Assembly (NCBI RefSeq): GCF_041431415.1
Contig: NZ_CP107845.1
Span: 1,116,001-1,180,000 of the forward strand
Direction of reading: 5' to 3'
Length of the DNA stretch: 64,000 nt
DNA from: Streptomyces sp. NBC_00513
GTDB taxonomy: Bacteria > Actinomycetota > Actinomycetes > Streptomycetales > Streptomycetaceae
Position numbers and translations under genes: made by a program
Shown: positions 59,602 to 64,000 of the stretch, piece after piece
Layout: every line of letters starts with the position of its first letter
Numbering within the stretch: position 1 is the first letter of the stretch
The notes under the pieces: generated by a model
Told to the model about the DNA's origin: nothing
The model's database searches: none
What the model saw: the letters and a program-made list of their open reading frames with translations, nothing else

Positions 59602-60617
59602 CCTCGTTCGACGCCCTCCGATATGCCGACACACTGCTCGCGGGCCTGGGAGACCAGCGGCCGCCGTCCGGCGGGGTCCGCCTCCATGCACCCTCCGACC
59701 CCGGCCAAGACCAAGCCGCACACGAAGCCCTGCTGGCCGGTGTCTGGTCCGCGCTGGCCCGACCGGGCGCACTCGCGACCAACTTCCGCCTCGTCGAATC
59801 CGGCCGCCATGTCGACCGGAGCCGGTGGATGCGTTCCCGTGTCGGCGACGGGGAGATCCTGCACACCACTCTCGTGCCCGCCTATCTGCACGGCGCCGTC
59901 GAACGCGGGGCGACCCTCGTCATCAGCCATCTCGAAGCGCTCGACGATCGGGTCATGCTGCTGTGCGAGGCTCTCGAATACCTCCTGTACGCCCGTGCAT
60001 GGGTCAACTGCTACATCACCGCGGGTGAGTCTTCCGCCTTCGATCTGCACAGCGACGGCCACGACACCCTCATCCTGCAACTCCTGGGGCGAAAGCGCTG
60101 GCAGGTCGACTCCCGCACCGGCGCACGCTCCCCCGACCTGGCGGACGACAGCCTCGACCGTGTCCTGACCCCCGGCATGTGCCTGTCCGTACCGCGCCAC
60201 ACCGCGCACCGCGTCTGCGGCACCGGCGAACTCACCATCCACCTGACCGTTGGATACGAGCCGCTCGCCGAGCTCTGCGAGGAGTCAGGCGCCTCCCGCC
60301 TGGCCCTACGCCCCGACCGCCGCGTCGGGGCCTCGCTTCGCAGTGCCTTGACCGGGGAGGTCGGCCCCACCACACGGATCCGCTGGGCCAGCCGATGGCC
60401 CCCGCACATCACCACGGCCGACGGGCACGTGACGGTCACCACCATGGGCCGGCGCATCCGCCTCGACCGCCGCCTCGAACGACCCGTCGTAATCCTCGGC
60501 AGCGGCGGCGCCTTCACCTTCGACACCCTTCTCGCCGCAGCCGGCCTACCCGCCGCCGACCTCCGTGCCCTGGTCGCCTTCGGCGCCCGCAACGACTTCC
60601 TGATCTGTGAAGGATGA
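59598..60617 (+). CDS. JmjC-type 2OG-Fe(II) oxygenase (B), ROXA/YcfD-like
   Basis: This is a 339-residue enzyme with a clearer JmjC pattern: NCYITAGESSAFDLHSDGHD with His151 and Asp153, LILQLLGRKRWQV, and the third ligand in VPRHTAHRV (His204). This is very similar in outline to YcfD/RoxA, which hydroxylate an arginine of ribosomal protein L16, and to JmjC peptide hydroxylases. A C-terminal helical/winged region follows (about 230-339: WASRWPPHITTADGHVTVTT). The start overlaps the previous gene (ATGA). Two non-identical JmjC enzymes in a row suggest two modification sites. Confidence 0.84.
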   Translation: MTSFDALRYADTLLAGLGDQRPPSGGVRLHAPSDPGQDQAAHEALLAGVWSALARPGALATNFRLVESGRHVDRSRWMRSRVGDGEILHTTLVPAYLHGAVERGATLVISHLEALDDRVMLLCEALEYLLYARAWVNCYITAGESSAFDLHSDGHDTLILQLLGRKRWQVDSRTGARSPDLADDSLDRVLTPGMCLSVPRHTAHRVCGTGELTIHLTVGYEPLAELCEESGASRLALRPDRRVGASLRSALTGEVGPTTRIRWASRWPPHITTADGHVTVTTMGRRIRLDRRLERPVVILGSGGAFTFDTLLAAAGLPAADLRALVAFGARNDFLICEG

Positions 60618-60624
60618 CCCGCCT

Positions 60625-61911
60625 GTGCTCACCGCCCCCTTCAAGGACCGGGCCGCGATATTCCGGGAGCGCCGCTTCGCGACGTTCTTCGCGGGTCACG
60701 CCATCTCCAGCCTCGGCGACGCGGCCGTCCCCGTCGCGTTCGCCCTCGCCGCCTACCAGGTCTCGGGATCGGCCGGCGGACTCACGGCGGTACTCCTTTC
60801 CCTGTGGGCGATCCGCTTCCTCCTCGTCGCCACCGGTGGCCGGCTCGCCGACCAATACGACCGCGTGAAGGTGATGATCGGCGCCGACCTGCTGCGGTTC
60901 CTGGCCCAGGGCACGCTCGCCGTCGTCGTGATCAGTCCACTGCCCCTGCAGACCTGGCACTTGTGCCTTTCCGCCGCCGTGTACGGCGCGGGCACCGCGC
61001 TCTACAACCCCGCCCAGATAGGTCTGACCCCCGAGCTGGTCCCCGAGGACAAGCTCCATTGGGCCAACAGCCTGCTGTCCCTCCTCGCCGACGTGAGCTT
61101 CCTGCTCGGACCCGTACTGGCCGGTGTCCTCATGAGCACGGTGGGGTTCTCCTGGGTGCTCTGGCTCGACGTGGCCTCATTCGCCGTCAACCTCGGCTGT
61201 CTGATCCGGCTCACACGCCTTCACACCCCCGCCCGCCACCGGCCGGCGCCGCACGTGGAGGCCGAGCCCGGCACCGTCCCCGCAGAGTCCACCGCAGACA
61301 TGGCGCATGCGAATGGCGACGCCCGCTTCCGCGCCGCGTTCACCATCATGGCTCGCTATCCGTGGTTCTCGTTCGGCATGGCCCTGTGGTTCGTGATCTC
61401 CCTCAGCATCGGTCTGGCCGCCGTCGCCGGTCCGGTCATCGCCGTGGAGTCCCTCGGCGGCAACGGCGCGTGGTCCGTACTCGCCACCTGCCTCGCCGCC
61501 GGCTCCCTCGTCGGCTCCCTGGCCGTCATGGCGATGAACCGGCATCCGTGGAAAGCGGCGTCCGTCGTCGTCACCATCGGTGTCGTCCTGCAGATGGCCG
61601 CCCTCACCCTGCGCGATGAGTTGCCCACCGCTGTCATCGGCGCCGCCTTCGCCCTGGCCTCCTTGACCATCGCCGCCTGCGGCATCGTCTGGGACACCAC
61701 TTACCAGAGCGAGATACCCGAACGGTTCCTCTCCCGGTTCGGCTCCGTGGACAACTTCGTCAACTCCGCCGGCGTCCCGGTCGGCATGCTCCTCGGCGGC
61801 CTGTTCGCCGCCCACTACGACACTGTCTTCGCCGTTGTCGGCGTTCTTCTCGTCCTGTTGAGCATCCCCGCCGCGCGCCTCGCCGGACAGACGAGGAAGG
61901 CCAACGCATGA
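60625..61911 (+). CDS. MFS transporter
   Basis: This is a 428-residue major facilitator of the 12-helix type, close to the DHA3/MFS_3 drug exporters: FRERRFATFFAGHAISSLGD at the start, GGRLADQYDRVKVMIGADLL (motif A region) and an even spread of hydrophobic helices to the end (YDTVFAVVGVLLVLLSIPAA). The GTG at 60625 has GAAGGA ten bases upstream; an earlier GTG at 60607 would overlap oxygenase B by 11 bp. In this setting it is the likely exporter of the cluster's product and could confer self-resistance. Confidence 0.87.
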   Translation: MLTAPFKDRAAIFRERRFATFFAGHAISSLGDAAVPVAFALAAYQVSGSAGGLTAVLLSLWAIRFLLVATGGRLADQYDRVKVMIGADLLRFLAQGTLAVVVISPLPLQTWHLCLSAAVYGAGTALYNPAQIGLTPELVPEDKLHWANSLLSLLADVSFLLGPVLAGVLMSTVGFSWVLWLDVASFAVNLGCLIRLTRLHTPARHRPAPHVEAEPGTVPAESTADMAHANGDARFRAAFTIMARYPWFSFGMALWFVISLSIGLAAVAGPVIAVESLGGNGAWSVLATCLAAGSLVGSLAVMAMNRHPWKAASVVVTIGVVLQMAALTLRDELPTAVIGAAFALASLTIAACGIVWDTTYQSEIPERFLSRFGSVDNFVNSAGVPVGMLLGGLFAAHYDTVFAVVGVLLVLLSIPAARLAGQTRKANA

Positions 61912-62579
61912 ATCTCGGCCCACCCATCACACCCGCCACGCCCGACCACGGCATCCGCGTCCACTCCCGCGGCGACCGATACGTGGTCATCGACGACCTG
62001 CTGCCCCGAGCCGACTTCGAAGCAGCCGCCGACGACATCGAGCGCATTCGCCTCAAACCCGTGCTCAGCACCATCGACCCGGTGTACGACGGCTTCGCGT
62101 ACCGCGGCGGCGAGGAGAAGCAGCCCCTCGGCGACACCGCACCCGACGCGCCCCGCTGGCAGCATGCCGTCAAGGAGCGGGTGGCCGATCATCTGGACCT
62201 GCTCGACGCCGCCGGCAAAGGCAACCACGTCTCCCTCACGCTCAGCGCCTGGGGCTACCCCGCCGGCTCCCGACTGAGCTGGCACAACGACGCCGGCGCC
62301 GACCGTATCGGGGCCTACGTCTACTTCGTCCACCGCACCTGGAACGCCGACTGGGGCGGCGGCCTCGCCTTGTTCGACGAGGCTTCCCGCGCCGACGCCC
62401 CCGACGGCACCGCCCTTCTGCACTGCGCGAAGCACCCCGCTCTCATCCTGCCGCGCCCCAACCGCCTGGTCGTCTTCCGCGCCCACACCATGCACGCCGT
62501 CCAGCGCGTCGACGCCACCGCGGGCGACCGCATGCGCCGCACCTGGACCGGATTCATCACCACCAAGGACGCTCCATGA
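61908..62579 (+). CDS. 2OG-Fe(II) oxygenase, prolyl-4-hydroxylase-like
   Basis: This 223-residue enzyme has the double-stranded beta-helix of the P4Hc group: YVVIDDLLPRADFEAAADDI at the start, LSWHNDAGADRIGAYVYFVH with iron ligands His126 and Asp128, ADWGGGLALFDEA, and LVVFRAHTMHAVQRV with the third ligand His196. A basic residue for 2-oxoglutarate is in GDRMRRTWTGF. It belongs to a different oxygenase family from the two JmjC enzymes, so the locus has three oxygenases. Its ATG overlaps the transporter stop (ATGA). Confidence 0.86.
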   Translation: MNLGPPITPATPDHGIRVHSRGDRYVVIDDLLPRADFEAAADDIERIRLKPVLSTIDPVYDGFAYRGGEEKQPLGDTAPDAPRWQHAVKERVADHLDLLDAAGKGNHVSLTLSAWGYPAGSRLSWHNDAGADRIGAYVYFVHRTWNADWGGGLALFDEASRADAPDGTALLHCAKHPALILPRPNRLVVFRAHTMHAVQRVDATAGDRMRRTWTGFITTKDAP

Positions 62580-63598
62580 CCGACACTCCGACCGTCACCC
62601 GGCTCGGCCGGGCACCCAGCGGCCACGGATGGGCACGAGCGGTCGTCAACCACGGCACCGTATGCGAGGTTCTGCGGCCCTCCGAGGACGGCACCCTCAT
62701 CGCGCACACCGCCGGCTCGGCAACCTCTTTGCAGGTCACCCCCGTTGCCGGCGACTGGGTCAGACTCGGCCACGACGGACGTATCCACGCCGTCGCCCCC
62801 CGCAGCACCGCGCTCGGTCGGGGCCAAGGCTCCGGACACGGGCGTCAGGTCCTCGCGGCCAACATCGACACCGTCCTGGTCGTCGTCCCGCTGGACGGCG
62901 GGCTGAACACCACCATGGTCGAGCGCCTGAGCGTGATGGCCTGGGACAGCGGCGCCCAGCCCGTTCTCGTCCTGACCAAGAGCGACATCACCGAGGACGG
63001 CGGTGCCGAGAACACCGCCACAGCCGAACACCTCAGTCCTGGTGTCCCCGTCGTCCCCGTCAGTGTCTTCACCGGCGACGGACTCGACTCCCTACGCACC
63101 CATCTCACCCACGGCACCACCGCGGTCATGCTCGGCCCTTCCGGCGCGGGCAAGACCTCCCTGCTCAACGCCCTTGAAGGAACCTCCGAGGCGGTCGCCG
63201 CCCCCGGCCGCGCCGGTGGCCGCCACACCACGACCACACGTCGCCTCCACCTGTTGTCCAGCGGCGGAGTGCTTCTGGACATCCCGGGCATCCGTTCCCT
63301 GGAAGTAGCGGCGGCGCAGACATCGGTCGACGATGTCTTCACCGACATCGCCTCCCTGGCCGTCCACTGCCGGTACGGCGACTGCGGCCACGACGGCGAC
63401 GGCGGCTGCGCCGTCGAGGAGGCCTCCCGTACCGGCGCCTTGGACGTCGACCGCCTCGCCACCTGGCGCAAGCTCCGGGCAGAGATCGCCTATCACCGCC
63501 GTCGTGAGGATCCGGCCGAGATGGCCGACGTACGCCGCCAGTGGAAGGCGGTCAGCAAACAGGCACGCCGCACCACTCGACGCCCGGGGCACCTTTGA
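62576..63598 (+). CDS. RsgA-like circularly permuted GTPase
   Basis: This is a 340-residue protein with the RsgA architecture: an OB-fold domain (about 15-80), a circularly permuted GTPase whose G4 motif TKSD (134-137) comes before the P-loop GPSGAGKTS (187-195) and G3 DIPG (235-238), and a C-terminal zinc site C265-x4-C270-x-H272-x5-C278. RsgA helps 30S ribosome assembly. Streptomyces normally carry a separate housekeeping rsgA elsewhere; this copy sits at the end of the oxygenase operon with a 4-bp overlap, so it is probably a specialised paralogue, possibly for ribosome protection. Confidence 0.88.
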   Translation: MTDTPTVTRLGRAPSGHGWARAVVNHGTVCEVLRPSEDGTLIAHTAGSATSLQVTPVAGDWVRLGHDGRIHAVAPRSTALGRGQGSGHGRQVLAANIDTVLVVVPLDGGLNTTMVERLSVMAWDSGAQPVLVLTKSDITEDGGAENTATAEHLSPGVPVVPVSVFTGDGLDSLRTHLTHGTTAVMLGPSGAGKTSLLNALEGTSEAVAAPGRAGGRHTTTTRRLHLLSSGGVLLDIPGIRSLEVAAAQTSVDDVFTDIASLAVHCRYGDCGHDGDGGCAVEEASRTGALDVDRLATWRKLRAEIAYHRRREDPAEMADVRRQWKAVSKQARRTTRRPGHL

Positions 63599-63810
63599 CC
63601 GGCTCAGGCGTTCTCTGCGGGACCCTCGACCGCACGCTCAGGATGTAGGCGACCGGGCGGAATTGCACGACGAGGCTGCTCCTGGTCGTTCGCGTACGCC
63701 TCCCTGCGCGCTGCCGTCCGCCGCAAGGCCCCAGCCGGCGGGGAGCGCGCGCACCGCGGCCAGGGAGAAGCTGCGCCGTACCCCCGCCTGCCCCCGCTCC
63801 GAGCACGCCC
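63599..63810. other. Noncoding junction downstream of the RsgA-like gene
   Basis: About 210 bp with no convincing gene, terminator hairpin or repeat. It ends where acylase-type coding begins without a start codon. It is the candidate right breakpoint of the cluster. Confidence 0.5.
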
Positions 63811-64000
63811 GCGAACTCCAACGGCAGCGCCTGGTTCGCCAACGCGGACCGGCCGCTGACCGGGTACGAGCGGATCTGGGGATCGGCCGCCGGCCCGCGC
63901 TCGCTGCGTACGCGCGGCGCGCTGGAGGACGTGGGGGCGATGGCCGCGAAGGGGCGGCTGAGGGTGGCCGATCTGGAGCGTCAGCAGTACGCGAACCGGG
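63811..64000 (+). pseudogene. Penicillin-acylase-family fragment (5'-truncated, runs off the window)
   Basis: From about 63811 the frame encodes ANSNGSAWFANADRPLTGYE, RIWGSAAGPRSLRTRGALED, then GRLRVADLERQQYANR. These match the inner part of Streptomyces penicillin/aculeacin-type acylases (NANDSYWL..N, then TxRSLRTR). In such enzymes this segment lies about 400 residues after the start; here nothing upstream is acylase-like, so the gene lost its 5' half. The 3' part lies beyond the window, so its intactness is unknown. Confidence 0.6.

Noticed and set aside
1..64000. tRNA, rRNA, CRISPR arrays or replication origins
   Set aside because: None was recognised on reading either strand; no regular spacer-repeat array or conserved tRNA arms were noticed. 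A tRNA scan was not run.

Overview
The window is very GC-rich, third codon positions are almost always G or C, GTG starts are common, and purine-rich ribosome binding sites precede most genes. Families typical of Streptomyces occur throughout: an NsdA-like regulator, DUF397, a SARP/AfsR regulator, a subtilisin inhibitor, roadblock clusters and a MAB_1171c-type operon. I read it as chromosomal Streptomyces DNA, or a very close relative. All family and function calls come from motif and sequence recognition; no database search was run.

Layout. 1-3.7 kb: the 5' part of a YafY/WYL regulator diverges from a DUF3224 gene across a perfect operator, followed by a large secreted lectin-like protein. 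4.1-6.1 kb: a secreted GH5 glycosidase whose C-terminal repeat region is cut off by one in-frame amber stop. 6.4-13 kb: a small cyclic-nucleotide-binding protein, a secreted GH43 enzyme, an unusual helix-turn-helix/membrane/ricin-lectin fusion with its own candidate operator cluster, and secreted small proteins (an NlpC/P60-like hydrolase, a lipoprotein, I36-type and SSI-type protease inhibitors). 13-23 kb: housekeeping and regulatory genes, including a GNAT enzyme, a sirtuin, a VOC protein, three roadblock proteins with a PATAN-like partner, a TetR, a PucR-type regulator and a KimA-like transporter. 23-35.6 kb: a two-subunit molybdenum hydroxylase, a SpoIIE-type phosphatase, NsdA with a kinase-fold neighbour, a Tat-exported ketosteroid-dehydrogenase-like flavoprotein, and a metallopeptidase/MAB_1171c operon. 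35.6-40.6 kb: a LAL-type ATPase regulator with an eroded HTH, an ACT-domain protein, an LtrA protein and an orphan DUF397.

40.7-46.6 kb holds a compact CoA-dependent catabolic locus. Its order, ltp3-ltp4-DUF35-echA19 diverging from fadD19, resembles the mycobacterial locus for degrading C-24-branched (plant) sterol side chains. A perfect match to the KstR operator consensus lies in the divergent promoter. Further CoA ligases (paaK and an acyl-CoA synthetase) follow up to 52.7 kb.

53.4-63.6 kb is the most interesting part. A SARP/AfsR regulator diverges from a LuxR-type regulator. Then come a 31-codon acidic peptide gene flanked by two hairpins and five genes, of which all but one junction are 4-bp ATGA overlaps. 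These encode two JmjC oxygenases, an MFS exporter, a 2OG-Fe(II) oxygenase and an RsgA-like GTPase. I interpret this as an undescribed cluster for a hydroxylated ribosomal peptide, or alternatively a ribosome-modifying system. Left of it lies a scar of a decapitated secreted gene fused to a transposase fragment, and right of it a 5'-truncated penicillin-acylase-type gene running off the window. Both suggest that the segment was acquired or rearranged.
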